In this document: in pieces, positions 1 through 8,568 of the stretch
Layout of the letters: the number at the start of each line of letters is the position of its first letter
Numbering within the stretch: position 1 is the first letter of the stretch
NCBI GenBank assembly: GCA_964441595.1
Contig: CAYTXM010000001.1
Span: 1 to 41,196, forward strand
Length of the DNA: 41,196 bases
DNA from: DAOVIY01 sp964441595
Lineage (GTDB): Bacteria > Patescibacteriota > Minisyncoccia > UBA6257
Reading direction: 5' to 3'
The notes under the pieces: model-generated
What the model was told of the DNA's origin: nothing
Seen by the model: the letters and a program-made list of their open reading frames with translations, nothing else
Databases searched by the model: none
Program-made: the position numbers and the translations under genes

Positions 1-291
1 TAATTTTTCTTCTTGTATCGCCCGATAATTATTAATATCTAAAATAATTCTCCAAGGATAATCATCATTGGAGCATTTTTTTGAAAAGATATTTAATAAA
101 TATTCTAATGCCTGCAAATTCTCTCCATCACGTCCTATTAAAAGTCCGCTATAATTAATTTCTGAATCAGTTTTGATTGAAAACTGAATAAGCTTATCTT
201 GAGGACTTTCTTGCATACTAATTTCAAAATTTACAAAACCAATAATTGTAAGCAATTCTTCTAAAAATTTTTTCAGTTTCAATGTTTCCAT
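1..291 (-). CDS. jag: Jag/KhpB-type RNA-binding protein, partial (C-terminus outside window)
   Basis: Reading the minus strand from the ATG at 289-291 gives an open frame of 97 residues that runs off the window. It contains a KH-like GRDGENLQALEYL segment and a DINNYR segment, both typical of the KH domain of Jag/SpoIIIJ-associated proteins. The R3H domain expected after it lies outside the window. It starts 2 nt after the yidC stop, in the conserved rpmH-rnpA-yidC-jag order, so it is very probably co-transcribed. The family binds RNA and in other bacteria affects cell elongation and division. The identification rests on both motif and synteny. Confidence 0.85.
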   Translation of the reverse strand, partial: METLKLKKFLEELLTIIGFVNFEISMQESPQDKLIQFSIKTDSEINYSGLLIGRDGENLQALEYLLNIFSKKCSNDDYPWRIILDINNYRAIQEEKL

Positions 292-293
292 AC

Positions 294-986
294 TTAATTA
301 ATAGTTTTTATTCCTAATGTTTGATCTGTGTTTGAAGTGTCCTTGTTATTCATATACTCCTGTAAAATGTTCACCAGAGTAAATCCTATCCAGTATAAAA
401 TAACAATCGCAGGAAACTTTTGGTAGAAAAATAAAATTATAAAAGGAAAGCCAAGCAACATTGCTTTGTTCTGCCCTGAGCTTGGTTGAATAAAAGTTAA
501 AAAAGAGTTCGAGCAAGCTGAAATAACAGCAAGGACAAGGCTTGGAGCCTTAAGATCAACAATACCAAGAAATAAATAATTTATTTGCTCTGGTAACTTA
601 ACAAAACTATAGAGATAAGGGCTCCAATCATTTGCTATAGCTTGTCTAAAAAACATATAAAGGGAAATAAAGATGGCCATTTGAAAAAAAATAAAGAAAA
701 AAGAATTGCCAGGATTAATCTTTCCTTCTCTAAAAATTTTCATTATCTCCTGATTACCTTTTATTGGCTCTTTCTTAAACTTCTTCTGAATTTCTTTAAT
801 CTTGGGTTGTAATTTTGCCATTTTTCTTTGATCTCCCATAGCTTTTTTATACCAAGGCCAAATAATAAGGCGAATTACTGCCGCCAAAATTAAAACAGCC
901 CACCCCAAATCACCATTTGTTAGACTAGAGAATAAAGCTAAAAGATTATATAATGGTTGAAAAATCAATAATTCAAAAATGTTCAT
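294..986 (-). CDS. yidC: Membrane protein insertase YidC/Oxa1 family, short form
   Basis: The 230-residue protein inserts and folds membrane proteins, with or without SecYEG. It shows the Oxa1/YidC core: a first membrane segment near residues 25-45 (WAVLILAAVIRLIIWP), a lysine-rich cytoplasmic hairpin at about 50-85 (QRKMAKLQPKIKEIQKKF), and further membrane segments near 95-115, 140-165 and 175-205. The large periplasmic domain of proteobacterial YidC is absent, as in Gram-positive and CPR forms. The hydrophilic-groove arginine usual in the first segment is plausibly R39. The gene sits 2 nt after rnpA and 2 nt before jag, so an operon is clear. Confidence 0.93.
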   Translation of the reverse strand: MNIFELLIFQPLYNLLALFSSLTNGDLGWAVLILAAVIRLIIWPWYKKAMGDQRKMAKLQPKIKEIQKKFKKEPIKGNQEIMKIFREGKINPGNSFFFIFFQMAIFISLYMFFRQAIANDWSPYLYSFVKLPEQINYLFLGIVDLKAPSLVLAVISACSNSFLTFIQPSSGQNKAMLLGFPFIILFFYQKFPAIVILYWIGFTLVNILQEYMNNKDTSNTDQTLGIKTIN

Positions 987-988
987 AA

Positions 989-1315
989 TTAAAATGTTAA
1001 TAATTTATCAAGAGAATCTTTTAATTTTAAAAAGTCCATCTTTAAGCAATCTTTCTTTGTAATAATTGCAACATCAAATCCTTTTGAAGAAACTAATAAA
1101 GATTTTTTGAGTATATCTCTAATTCTTCTTTTTAAAACATTCCTTTGTACAGCTGATTTACTGTTTTGAGCCTTAACAACAATTCCATATCTAGGATAGC
1201 TTAAATCATTTTTTTTGAAAATAATTTTAAAGCATTCATTTTCTCTTGTATTGCCTTTCGTAAAAATCTCTTTGAAAATAACAGAAGATATAATTCTGTT
1301 TTTCTTTTTGAGCAT
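989..1315 (-). CDS. rnpA: Ribonuclease P protein component
   Basis: This 108-residue basic protein is the protein subunit of RNase P, which removes the 5' leader of pre-tRNAs. The diagnostic RNR-like motif appears as SAVQRNVLKRRIRDILKK at about residues 53-70. The N-terminus has the usual form MLKKKNRI..S..FKEIF.KG. Length is in the normal family range (about 105-120). It lies 3 nt after rpmH and 2 nt before yidC. The RNA subunit gene was not found in this window. Confidence 0.93.
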   Translation of the reverse strand: MLKKKNRIISSVIFKEIFTKGNTRENECFKIIFKKNDLSYPRYGIVVKAQNSKSAVQRNVLKRRIRDILKKSLLVSSKGFDVAIITKKDCLKMDFLKLKDSLDKLLTF

Positions 1316-1318
1316 TTC

Positions 1319-1453
1319 CTAAGGGGTTAATTTTTTTCTTCCCTTTTGCCTTCGTCTACTGACAACTTTTTTTCCTCCCTTAGAAGACATCCTTTTTAAA
1401 AATCCGTGCGTACTCGCTCTCTTTTTCTTTTTTGGTTGATAAGTAACTGACAT
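1319..1453 (-). CDS. rpmH: 50S ribosomal protein L34
   Basis: The 44-residue product MSVTYQPKKKKRASTHGFLK... contains the L34 pattern KRASTHGFLKRMSSKGGKKVVSRRR..GRKKL. A longer frame opens upstream, but the ATG at 1451-1453 gives the standard L34 N-terminus and length, so it is preferred. It is the first gene of the rpmH-rnpA-yidC-jag operon, divergent from dnaA, the classic origin arrangement. A good minus-strand promoter lies 40 bp upstream. Confidence 0.95.
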   Translation of the reverse strand: MSVTYQPKKKKRASTHGFLKRMSSKGGKKVVSRRRQKGRKKLTP

Positions 1454-1492
1454 AATATTGAATCTTAAATTTAAACTTATTAAACTTAGAAT

Positions 1493-1521
1493 AGCATACC
1501 AAAATATGCGTTGAATATCAA
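1493..1521 (-). promoter_or_regulatory. Sigma70-type promoter for rpmH operon
   Basis: On the minus strand TTGATA (complement of 1516-1521) and TATGCT (complement of 1493-1498) are separated by exactly 17 bp. This is close to the TTGACA-N17-TATAAT consensus and lies just upstream of rpmH. Confidence 0.6.
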
Positions 1522-1530
1522 ATTCACTAA

Positions 1531-1550
1531 TTATCAACAGTTTATCCCCA
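1531..1550 (+). promoter_or_regulatory. Two DnaA-box-like sites upstream of dnaA
   Basis: TTATCAACA (1531-1539) and TTATCCCCA (1542-1550) each differ by one base from the consensus TTATCCACA. They are 11 bp apart start to start, on the same helix face, in the divergent rpmH-dnaA intergenic region. They probably serve dnaA autoregulation and/or origin function. Confidence 0.55.
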
Positions 1551-1566
1551 AAAAAGAACAATTTCC

Positions 1567-1595
1567 TTGCGGAAACTAAATTTTATTTTTATACT
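1567..1595 (+). promoter_or_regulatory. Probable dnaA promoter
   Basis: TTGCGG (1567-1572) and TATACT (1590-1595) are spaced 17 bp. The start would fall near 1602, leaving a leader of only about 16 nt before the dnaA ATG, with no SD. A small TTTCC-TTGC-GGAAA hairpin overlaps the -35. Confidence 0.5.
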
Positions 1596-1617
1596 ATAAA
1601 ATATACTAATTTTAATT

Positions 1618-2988
1618 ATGGATATAAAAGAACTTTGGGAGGCGGCTTTAGGAGAAATTCAATTAAATATTTCAAAAGCTAATTACCAAACATGGCTAAA
1701 AGATACATTTATTTTAGACATCAAAGATGGGACAGTTTTTATAGGAGTCCAATCCAGCTTCACAAAGGAATGGCTTGAAAATAAATATCATAAACAAATT
1801 TTACATGCTCTCTACGGCTTAGATTCTAAAATAAAAAAGATTGAATATTCAGTCACAACCAATAAAGACTCCCTAAAAAAAATAGAGACCAGAAAGACAA
1901 AACGTTCTTCAACTATTTCAAAATCATCAGTTTTAGATGAACAATTAGAACTTAATATTGATTCTGAAACCAATCTTAATCCAAAATATCTTTTTGAAAA
2001 TTTTGTTGTAGGGACAAATAATGAATTAGCTAATGCAGCAGCTTTGGCAGTAGTAGAAAATTTAGGAAAAAAATATAATCCTCTTTTTATTTACGGCGGT
2101 GTTGGATTAGGAAAAACACATCTTCTTCAGGCTATTGGAAATAAATTAAAAAAAGGGAAGAAAAAATTAAAAATTTTATATGCTTCCTCGGAAAAATTTA
2201 CAGATGATTTAGTTAATGCTATCCGTAATCAAAAAATGACGTGGTTTAAAAAAAGCTTTAGAAATCTTGACCTTCTTTTAATCGACGATGTCCAATTCAT
2301 TGCCGGAAAAGATAAAACTCAGGAGGAACTTTTTCATACTTTTAATACATTGTATGGCAAGAATAAACAAATTGTTTTTACCTCTGACCGCCCACCAAAA
2401 TCTATTCCATCCATTGAAGAACGGCTAAGATCTAGATTTGAAGGAGGTATGATAGCTGATATTGGTTATCCTGATTTTGAAACAAGATTAGCTATTTTAG
2501 AAAATAAAAGTCAGGATGTATCAAATCTTATAGATAGTGATGTTCTTAAGTATATATCCGAAGCTATCCCAAGAAATGTTAGGGAATTAGAAGGAGCGTT
2601 AAACAGGGTTATTGCGCATGCGCGTCTTAAAAATAGTCCAATTTCTTTAGAAGAAACCAAAAAAATACTGTCTATTATCTTAAATAAATCAAATAAATAT
2701 ATCTCACCAAAAGAAGTAATTAAAAAAATTGTTGCTTTTTATGATCTTAAAGAAGATGACGTTTTGGGCCGTTCTAGAAAAAAAGAATTAGTCAAACCAA
2801 GGCAAATTGTAATGTATCTTCTAAGAGAAGAATTGCGCTATTCTTATACTAGTATCGCCGAGAAATTAGGTAATCGCGACCATACCACTGTTATTCATGC
2901 GTATAAAAAAATATCTTCTGAAATCGAAAAAGATCCTGTTTTTTGCCAAGAAATAACTATTTTGAAGGAAATGCTGTATAATAAGTAG
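1618..2988 (+). CDS. dnaA: Chromosomal replication initiator protein DnaA
   Basis: This 456-residue AAA+ ATPase binds DnaA boxes, melts the origin and loads the helicase. Visible parts are domain I (about 1-75, LWEAALGEIQ..ISKANYQTWLK), a lysine/serine-rich linker (about 80-125), Walker A GGVGLGKTH near residue 160, Walker B LLLIDDVQF near 220, and a C-terminal DNA-binding domain ending in GNRDHTTVIHAYKKI. Length is typical. The ATG at 1618 gives the family N-terminus (MDIKELWEAAL). No SD precedes it. It is followed by the oriC candidate and dnaN. Confidence 0.97.
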   Translation: MDIKELWEAALGEIQLNISKANYQTWLKDTFILDIKDGTVFIGVQSSFTKEWLENKYHKQILHALYGLDSKIKKIEYSVTTNKDSLKKIETRKTKRSSTISKSSVLDEQLELNIDSETNLNPKYLFENFVVGTNNELANAAALAVVENLGKKYNPLFIYGGVGLGKTHLLQAIGNKLKKGKKKLKILYASSEKFTDDLVNAIRNQKMTWFKKSFRNLDLLLIDDVQFIAGKDKTQEELFHTFNTLYGKNKQIVFTSDRPPKSIPSIEERLRSRFEGGMIADIGYPDFETRLAILENKSQDVSNLIDSDVLKYISEAIPRNVRELEGALNRVIAHARLKNSPISLEETKKILSIILNKSNKYISPKEVIKKIVAFYDLKEDDVLGRSRKKELVKPRQIVMYLLREELRYSYTSIAEKLGNRDHTTVIHAYKKISSEIEKDPVFCQEITILKEMLYNK

Positions 2989-3242
2989 TGTGGTGGATAT
3001 ATTGTTGATAAAATAATGTGTAAACAGTGAGTAACTTTAAACTTTAAGTTTTAAACTTTAAACTTCCAATTCTTGTCCCCATGTTTTCTCCAAATTATTC
3101 ATTAGTTATTCACTAGTTATCCATTTTAAAAAATATTAATAATGAATACTGTCTTCAAAAAAATCATTTATACACATAATACTCGCCCTTAATAATAACA
3201 ATATATTTAATTATATAAATAAATAATAATTAGTAAAAAAAT
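2989..3242. other. Candidate chromosomal origin (oriC) between dnaA and dnaN
   Basis: The 254-bp gap carries several DnaA-box-like 9-mers. TTATACACA at 3168-3176 matches TTATNCACA exactly. Three direct repeats, TTATTCATT (3095-3103), TTATTCACT (3106-3114) and TTATCCATT (3117-3125), are each separated by AG and therefore sit in perfect 11-bp phase. TGTTGATAA (3003-3011) is an inverted site. An almost pure A/T stretch (about 3185-3240) follows and could be the unwinding element. The location next to dnaA supports this. A GC-skew plot and marker-frequency data would be decisive. Confidence 0.7.
3034..3064. repeat. TTTAAACTTT-type AT-rich microrepeat
   Basis: A run of alternating ACTTTAAACTTTAAG and TTTTAAACTTTAAACTT units lies inside the oriC gap. 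Similar strings occur near 8395-8413, 19566-19588 and 32018-32050, always between genes. Confidence 0.4.
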
Positions 3243-4379
3243 ATGAAATTTATTACTTTAGTTGATAATTTTAAAAAATCTATTAATTTAGCGGAAAAAA
3301 TAACAGGGAAAAATCTCACCCTTCCGGTTTTGAGTAATATTCTTTTAAAAACAAATAAAAACAAACTCCACCTTTTAGCTACTGATTTGGAAATTGGAAT
3401 AGAGTTGATTATTTCAGGAAAAGTAGAAAGAGAAGGAAAATTTATTATTCCTGCAAAAACCTTTTCTATGTTTTTAAATAATTTATCCGAAGAAAAAATT
3501 ACAATTGAAGAAAGTAAAAATGTTCTATTAGTCAAAAGTGGAAATTATAATACAATATTTCAAGGAATAAATCCCGATGAATTTCCAATTATTCCAGAAA
3601 CGAAAACAGAAAAATATATAGAAATAGAAAAAAAGGATTTTGAAGAAGCATTAGAACAAGTAATTCCAAGTGTTGGTTACACTTCTCCAAAACCAGAATT
3701 GAATGGTGTTTTCTTTAAATTAGAAAATAAAAATTCAAAAAATATTTTAAAATTAGTTGGTACTGATAGTTTTCGTTTAGCAGAAAAAAATATCTCATCT
3801 GAAAAGATTAAAACTAATATAAAAGATGATTTAGAAATGATAATTCCATTAAGAACAGCGCAAGAAGTTCTAAGAATTATTCAAGAGGAAATAGAAGAAG
3901 TTAGTAGTGTAATAAAAATTTCACCAGAGTCTAATCAAGTTCAATTTTCATTGAATAATGTTCGTTTAATATCCAGGCTGATTAATGCTGAATATCCAAA
4001 ATATTCGTCAATAATCCCATCTAATTTTAAAAATCAAACCATCTTAAATAAGAAGAAATTGATTGAAGCCGTTAAAATTGTTGGCTTATTCAGTGGAAGG
4101 ATAAATGATGTTGTATTTGATTTCAATCCATCAAAAAAAGAGATCGTCATTGAGGCTCAAGATCCTTCATTGGGAAAAAGCCATACCATCCTGATTCCAG
4201 AAGACATAAATGGCGACCCATTAAAAATTAGTTTTAATCATTATTTTTTATTAGACGGATTATATTCAATTAAAGAAGACGAGGTAATTATCAAATTAAA
4301 TAAAGAAATTAATCCAGGCTTAATTCACGGAAAATCCGATGATAGTTTTTCTTATATTTTGATGCCGATTAAAATTTAA
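3243..4379 (+). CDS. dnaN: DNA polymerase III beta subunit (sliding clamp)
   Basis: The 378-residue protein forms the ring-shaped clamp that tethers DNA polymerase to DNA. It has the expected three-fold clamp architecture and length: an N-terminal block with LPVLSNILLKT and LLATDLEIGIE, a middle block with ISPEPELNGVF-like and VGTDSFRLAEK segments, and a C-terminal end SFSYILMPIKI matching the usual YLIMPIRL ending. The start MKFITLVDNFKKSINLAEKI fits the family. It lies downstream of dnaA across the putative origin and is directly followed by the DUF721 gene. Confidence 0.96.
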   Translation: MKFITLVDNFKKSINLAEKITGKNLTLPVLSNILLKTNKNKLHLLATDLEIGIELIISGKVEREGKFIIPAKTFSMFLNNLSEEKITIEESKNVLLVKSGNYNTIFQGINPDEFPIIPETKTEKYIEIEKKDFEEALEQVIPSVGYTSPKPELNGVFFKLENKNSKNILKLVGTDSFRLAEKNISSEKIKTNIKDDLEMIIPLRTAQEVLRIIQEEIEEVSSVIKISPESNQVQFSLNNVRLISRLINAEYPKYSSIIPSNFKNQTILNKKKLIEAVKIVGLFSGRINDVVFDFNPSKKEIVIEAQDPSLGKSHTILIPEDINGDPLKISFNHYFLLDGLYSIKEDEVIIKLNKEINPGLIHGKSDDSFSYILMPIKI

Positions 4380-4395
4380 TTTGGCGTTTTACTCT

Positions 4396-4692
4396 ATGGC
4401 TTTTACATCAATTAAACAAGCATTAAAAAATTGGTCAAAAACCAAAAGATTTAAAAGTTTTTTTCAGGGGCAAGAAGCGATTAATGTGATAAACCAATAT
4501 TTTAAAGAAAAAAAGAGCTGGTCATTGGACATAGCTAGGGCCAGTTCTTTAAAGCAAGACATATTAACAATTAAATGTTGTAGGGCTGTTATTTCATCAG
4601 AGTTACGGCTAGAGGAACCGCAATTAAGAGCCTATCTTCAAAAAAGAATTCCTAAGGTAAAAATTAATAAAATTTTTTATACAATCGGATAG
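4396..4692 (+). CDS. DUF721 / DciA-like protein (putative replicative helicase loader)
   Basis: This is a 98-residue basic protein if started at ATG 4396; an in-frame TTG at 4381 would add five residues. The C-terminal half (LTIKCCRAVISSELRLEEPQ...) resembles the DUF721 pattern, in which a strand of the type L.V...S..W..EL is followed by a helix and K.I.F..G. The family includes DciA, which helps load DnaB in bacteria lacking DnaC/DnaI. Its position right after dnaN fits. The assignment is by pattern plus context, not by a computed match. Confidence 0.65.
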   Translation: MAFTSIKQALKNWSKTKRFKSFFQGQEAINVINQYFKEKKSWSLDIARASSLKQDILTIKCCRAVISSELRLEEPQLRAYLQKRIPKVKINKIFYTIG

Positions 4693-4696
4693 ATAA

Positions 4697-7165
4697 TTAC
4701 CTGAATACAATTATTGCTGTTGTGCTTTTTTGATTGAAGCTGTCAATAGCTTCAATTTTTATTTCGTTTTGATTAACTAGATTATTAAAATCTATTTTAT
4801 AAGAATAGATATCATTATTTATCTTATTTAATTCCCCAAGTAATATTTTATTAAGATAAATTTGGGTGTTTATTATTTCAATGGGGCTATTAATTTTAAT
4901 AATTAAGTCAACATCAGTATCAATAAAACTGCCACTTTCAGGCGAGAGAAATTCAATCTTGGGGACATCAGGAAAATTTATTGTTGTTTGTGTAGTGTCG
5001 GTATTGATGGGTATATAATCAGTGCCTAAAGATTTATTATATTCTTCACTAAAATTAACAATATTTTTTTGCGCCCATAAAAGTACAGGAATTTCCCAAT
5101 TCAAAAACTGAGGATCACTTAATTGGTTGGCAAGTGGAGAGTTAAGGAGATTATCTTTGTTTACGTAATAAAGAATATTATGAATTTCATTAATACTGAC
5201 AATTTCTTCAGTCTGAATATTTTTATATTCTTTTACATTTATATAATTTCCATTAAGCATTGGAATAGAATTTTTCATTGCTTGATCATTAGTATATGGT
5301 AGTGGTTCAATAAAATTTGTTGGAGGATAAAATTCTATTGATTTTGCCATAAATTCATGCCAGCAAGGAGCGGCTATCATAGATCCTGGAGACCCTGTCT
5401 TACTAACTATAGATCTGTCATTATTCCCAGCCCAAATTCCAGCAGCCAATGATGTAGTATAACCAATTGTCCATGCATCTCTATATTCAGAGTCTGTTCC
5501 AGTTTTAGCTGCTACTTGAAAATTAGAAAAATATAATGGATTATCCCATCCAAATGTAGGGGCTCTAGCAATATTATCAGATAAGATACTATTAATGCTT
5601 CTGGCTATTTGTTCATCTAATACTTTTTTATTTTGCAATGAGAATTCTTCGATTGTTTGATTATTTTTATCTTCAATCTTTAAAATACTTATTTGTGGGT
5701 GATAAATTCCCTCTTGATTAAAGACAGTGTATGCATGGACCATCTCTATTAATTTTACTCCTCCACCACCTAAAACTAAGCTTAATCCATAATGTTCTGG
5801 AGAATCATTTAGTGTTGTAATTCCAAAATCTTGTGCTGTTTTTATAGAATTTTTTATACCAGCTAAATATAGAATTTTTACTGAGGGGATATTTAAAGAT
5901 TGGGCGAGAGCTTGTCTAAAAGTTACTGGTCCTCTCGTTTTACTGTCATAATTTGTGACCGTATAGGGATTATTAGGGTCTGTAGAAAAATTTGCGGTGA
6001 CACCATTTGAAGCAGTATCAAAAATAATACTTTCTGGCAAGAACCCTTTTTTAAAGACAGTAGCATAAACAATTGGCTTGAATGATGATCCTGGTTGCCG
6101 AGTGCTTAAAGTAGTGTTTACATTTCCTTCAGAATCTAAATTCCAATAATCGCGTGATCCTACCATCGCTAATATTTGGCCTGTTTTTGGATCTTCAGCT
6201 AAAAGGCTTAAATTTTGTACTCCTGCATTTTTTTCATTAAGATTTCCGTATTTTTCAACTAATTCCTCAGCTAAATTTTGAAGACGCATATCCAAGCTCG
6301 TAATAATAGTATATCCTCCCTTTTCCAGCTCTTCTTCACCAAATCTTTCATAGAGAAAATTACGGATGTACATTACAAAATGAGGCGCTTTAAACTTTAC
6401 CTTTGGCGGTGTAAAGATTACTTTTTCTTGCTGAGCTTTTTCTACTTCCTCATTTGAATAATAATTGAGTATTTTCACTCGTGAAATGATCCACGTTTTT
6501 CTATTTTCTAAATCTTCTAAATGATTTCCAAATGGGGACAAATAATTTGGTGATTGAATCAAGCTGGTTAGATAAGCTGCTTCAGCTAACGTTAGATTTT
6601 TAGCTTCTTTACTGTAATAAAAATTACTTGCTGATTCAATCCCGTAAACATTATGCCCGTAATTAATTTGGTTTAAGTACATTTCCAGAATTTGGTTTTT
6701 ACTGTATGTTTTTTCAATTTTTACAGTTAAAATCGCTTCTTTAAGCTTTCTCACTAAAGTTTTATCAATGGTGAGGAAAGCATTACGAGCTAATTGTTGG
6801 GTTATTGTAGAGCCACCCCGGAGATCCCCTGGATGGGACAGGTTATGAATAATCGAACGGGCGAATCCTTTAAAAGAAAAGCCATTATGGTTATAAAAAT
6901 TATCATCTTCTGCGGCGAGGGTTGTTTTGATAATGTATGGAGACATTTCGTCTATTCCTATAATGGTTCTTTTTTCTCCGCCATGTATTTCATAAAGTAA
7001 GATTTCCCCAGTGCGGTCATATATTTTTGTTGACTCTGCAACAATTCGTTGGTCAAATGTAGATGGGTCTGGTAATCCTTCAGCGAGGAAAATCAAAAAA
7101 AAGCCCAATAGTATTAGAGCCAAAAAAGTTAGTAGAAGGAAAAATGAAATAGTCTTTTTTATCAC
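4697..7165 (-). CDS. Class A penicillin-binding protein (PBP1A family)
   Basis: This 822-residue bifunctional peptidoglycan synthase has a short cytoplasmic tail and one N-terminal membrane segment (about 5-28). A GT51 glycosyltransferase domain follows, with EDDNFYNHNG (E86 is the likely catalytic residue) and GGSTITQQLARN (117-128). The transpeptidase domain has the nucleophile motif SSFK near 360, SLN near 425 and KTGT near 555. The last about 70 residues form a beta-rich extension (FLSPESGSFIDTDVDLIIKI) like a bacterial Ig-type domain, probably outside the cell. It acts at the outer face of the membrane. It ends 4 bp from the convergent DUF721 gene and lies 7 bp downstream of ruvC. Confidence 0.95.
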   Translation of the reverse strand: MIKKTISFFLLLTFLALILLGFFLIFLAEGLPDPSTFDQRIVAESTKIYDRTGEILLYEIHGGEKRTIIGIDEMSPYIIKTTLAAEDDNFYNHNGFSFKGFARSIIHNLSHPGDLRGGSTITQQLARNAFLTIDKTLVRKLKEAILTVKIEKTYSKNQILEMYLNQINYGHNVYGIESASNFYYSKEAKNLTLAEAAYLTSLIQSPNYLSPFGNHLEDLENRKTWIISRVKILNYYSNEEVEKAQQEKVIFTPPKVKFKAPHFVMYIRNFLYERFGEEELEKGGYTIITSLDMRLQNLAEELVEKYGNLNEKNAGVQNLSLLAEDPKTGQILAMVGSRDYWNLDSEGNVNTTLSTRQPGSSFKPIVYATVFKKGFLPESIIFDTASNGVTANFSTDPNNPYTVTNYDSKTRGPVTFRQALAQSLNIPSVKILYLAGIKNSIKTAQDFGITTLNDSPEHYGLSLVLGGGGVKLIEMVHAYTVFNQEGIYHPQISILKIEDKNNQTIEEFSLQNKKVLDEQIARSINSILSDNIARAPTFGWDNPLYFSNFQVAAKTGTDSEYRDAWTIGYTTSLAAGIWAGNNDRSIVSKTGSPGSMIAAPCWHEFMAKSIEFYPPTNFIEPLPYTNDQAMKNSIPMLNGNYINVKEYKNIQTEEIVSINEIHNILYYVNKDNLLNSPLANQLSDPQFLNWEIPVLLWAQKNIVNFSEEYNKSLGTDYIPINTDTTQTTINFPDVPKIEFLSPESGSFIDTDVDLIIKINSPIEIINTQIYLNKILLGELNKINNDIYSYKIDFNNLVNQNEIKIEAIDSFNQKSTTAIIVFR

Positions 7166-7172
7166 TTTTGTT

Positions 7173-7655
7173 TTAATTTGAATATTTTATTCCTAATTTA
7201 TTAATTCCTGCCAAAGCAACAGCCAAAGCATCTGCAGTATCATCGGGCTTAGGTATTGTTTCTAGAGAGAAAAAGCATTGGATTGTTTTTTGGACATCTT
7301 TTTTATTTGCCCTTCCATACCCTATAAGGTTTTGTTTGATTTCAAGTGGCGTTAATTCGATACATTTTAAACGGTTTTTTTGAGCGATTAATAAAATAAC
7401 GCCTCTGGCCTCGCTAATACTCATAACAGTTTTAGCGTTTTTAAAAAAAAATATTTTTTCTATGGCGACTATCGATGGCTTGTATTTTTTTATCAACGAA
7501 TTAATATCTCGAGCTATTATTTCTAATCTTTCTCCCTGACTTTCTTTAGATATTTCCAAACACCCATAATCTATTGGCTTAATATCTTTTCTTCCAACAC
7601 GGAGAAAAGCCCATCCTGTTCGAGTTGTTCCGGGATCAATTCCTAAAATTATCAT
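7173..7655 (-). CDS. ruvC: Crossover junction endodeoxyribonuclease RuvC
   Basis: The 160-residue RNase-H-fold nuclease cuts Holliday junctions. The N-terminus MIILGIDPGTTRTGWA carries the first catalytic Asp (D7), VAIEKIFFFKNAKT near residue 65 carries the second acidic residue, and PDDTADALAVAL near 140 carries the last acidic cluster. Length is normal. It follows yebC by 7 bp on the same strand; yebC-ruvC adjacency is common in bacteria. ruvA and ruvB are not in this window. Confidence 0.95.
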   Translation of the reverse strand: MIILGIDPGTTRTGWAFLRVGRKDIKPIDYGCLEISKESQGERLEIIARDINSLIKKYKPSIVAIEKIFFFKNAKTVMSISEARGVILLIAQKNRLKCIELTPLEIKQNLIGYGRANKKDVQKTIQCFFSLETIPKPDDTADALAVALAGINKLGIKYSN

Positions 7656-7662
7656 TGTTTTG

Positions 7663-8388
7663 TTATTTTAAATCAGCGTTACAATAAATTTCTTCTACAT
7701 CATTATGTTCATCTAAGGCATCGAATAAGTTATTTAATTTTGCGGTGATTCCTTTATTAGTAATTTCTATTGGTTGTTGGCTAATAAAATCAAATTCAGT
7801 TTTAACAATATCTTGACCTATTTTTTTCTCAAGAAAGTTTTTGATCAAAGCAAGATTTTGCGGGTCAGTATAAATTATAATTTTTTCATCCTCTTCATTT
7901 ATTTCTTCTGCTCCATTTTCAATAACCTCAAGTGAAATATCATCATTCCAAAATTTTTTAGGCAAGACAATTTTTCCTGTTTCTTTAAACATCCAACGAA
8001 CACTTCCAGGGTCTGCCATTTTAGCCCCATGTTCTTGAAGTAAGTGCCGCAGTTCAGCTAACGTGCGGTTTTTGTTGTCTGTAATAGCATGGATTAAAAG
8101 AGCTGACCCTCCCGGACCATAGGCCTCATAGAAAGTTTCTTCTATTTTTTTCCCATCATCTAATTCACCAGACCCTCTATCTATAGCTCTTTCGATATTT
8201 TCTTTAGGCATTCCAAATTCCTTTGCTTTATCAACAGCCATTCTTAATTTGGAGTTGGAATCTATATTTCCACCATCTTTTGCCGCCACAGTGATTATGG
8301 CGGTTAATTTAGAAAAAGCCTTGGCCCTTTTTGGGTCTTTAGCAGCTTTTTGGTATTTTACTTTAGACCATTTGGAATGTCCTGACAT
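7663..8388 (-). CDS. yebC: YebC/PmpR family protein (probable transcription/translation regulator)
   Basis: The 241-residue protein begins MSGHSKWSKVKYQKAAKDPKRAKAF, the standard YebC N-terminus, and has the conserved KAKEFGMPKENIERAIDRG and FYEAYGPGGSALLIHAITDNKNRT blocks. Family members are reported as DNA-binding regulators and, more recently, as factors relieving ribosome stalling. It heads a yebC-ruvC-PBP minus-strand cluster and is divergent from pheS. Length and domain order are ordinary. Confidence 0.95.
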   Translation of the reverse strand: MSGHSKWSKVKYQKAAKDPKRAKAFSKLTAIITVAAKDGGNIDSNSKLRMAVDKAKEFGMPKENIERAIDRGSGELDDGKKIEETFYEAYGPGGSALLIHAITDNKNRTLAELRHLLQEHGAKMADPGSVRWMFKETGKIVLPKKFWNDDISLEVIENGAEEINEEDEKIIIYTDPQNLALIKNFLEKKIGQDIVKTEFDFISQQPIEITNKGITAKLNNLFDALDEHNDVEEIYCNADLK

Positions 8389-8498
8389 GTTTTTAACCCT
8401 TTAAACTTTTAAAATTTCATACCAATCGCATTATTTTATTGTATAATTTTTTTTACTTTTTCGCAAGAAGAACTATTTTTTTAGTTTTGGTATGTGGG

Positions 8499-8527
8499 TT
8501 GAAAAAATGACTATTTTATAGTAAAAT
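8499..8527 (+). promoter_or_regulatory. Probable pheS promoter
   Basis: TTGAAA (8499-8504), a 17-bp spacer, then TAAAAT (8522-8527) in the 180-bp divergent gap between yebC and pheS. Start of transcription near 8534 would give a leader of about 35 nt without an SD. Confidence 0.5.
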
Positions 8528-8568
8528 TAACAATAAGTGTTAAAATATAAGTATTAAAAAGTACATAA

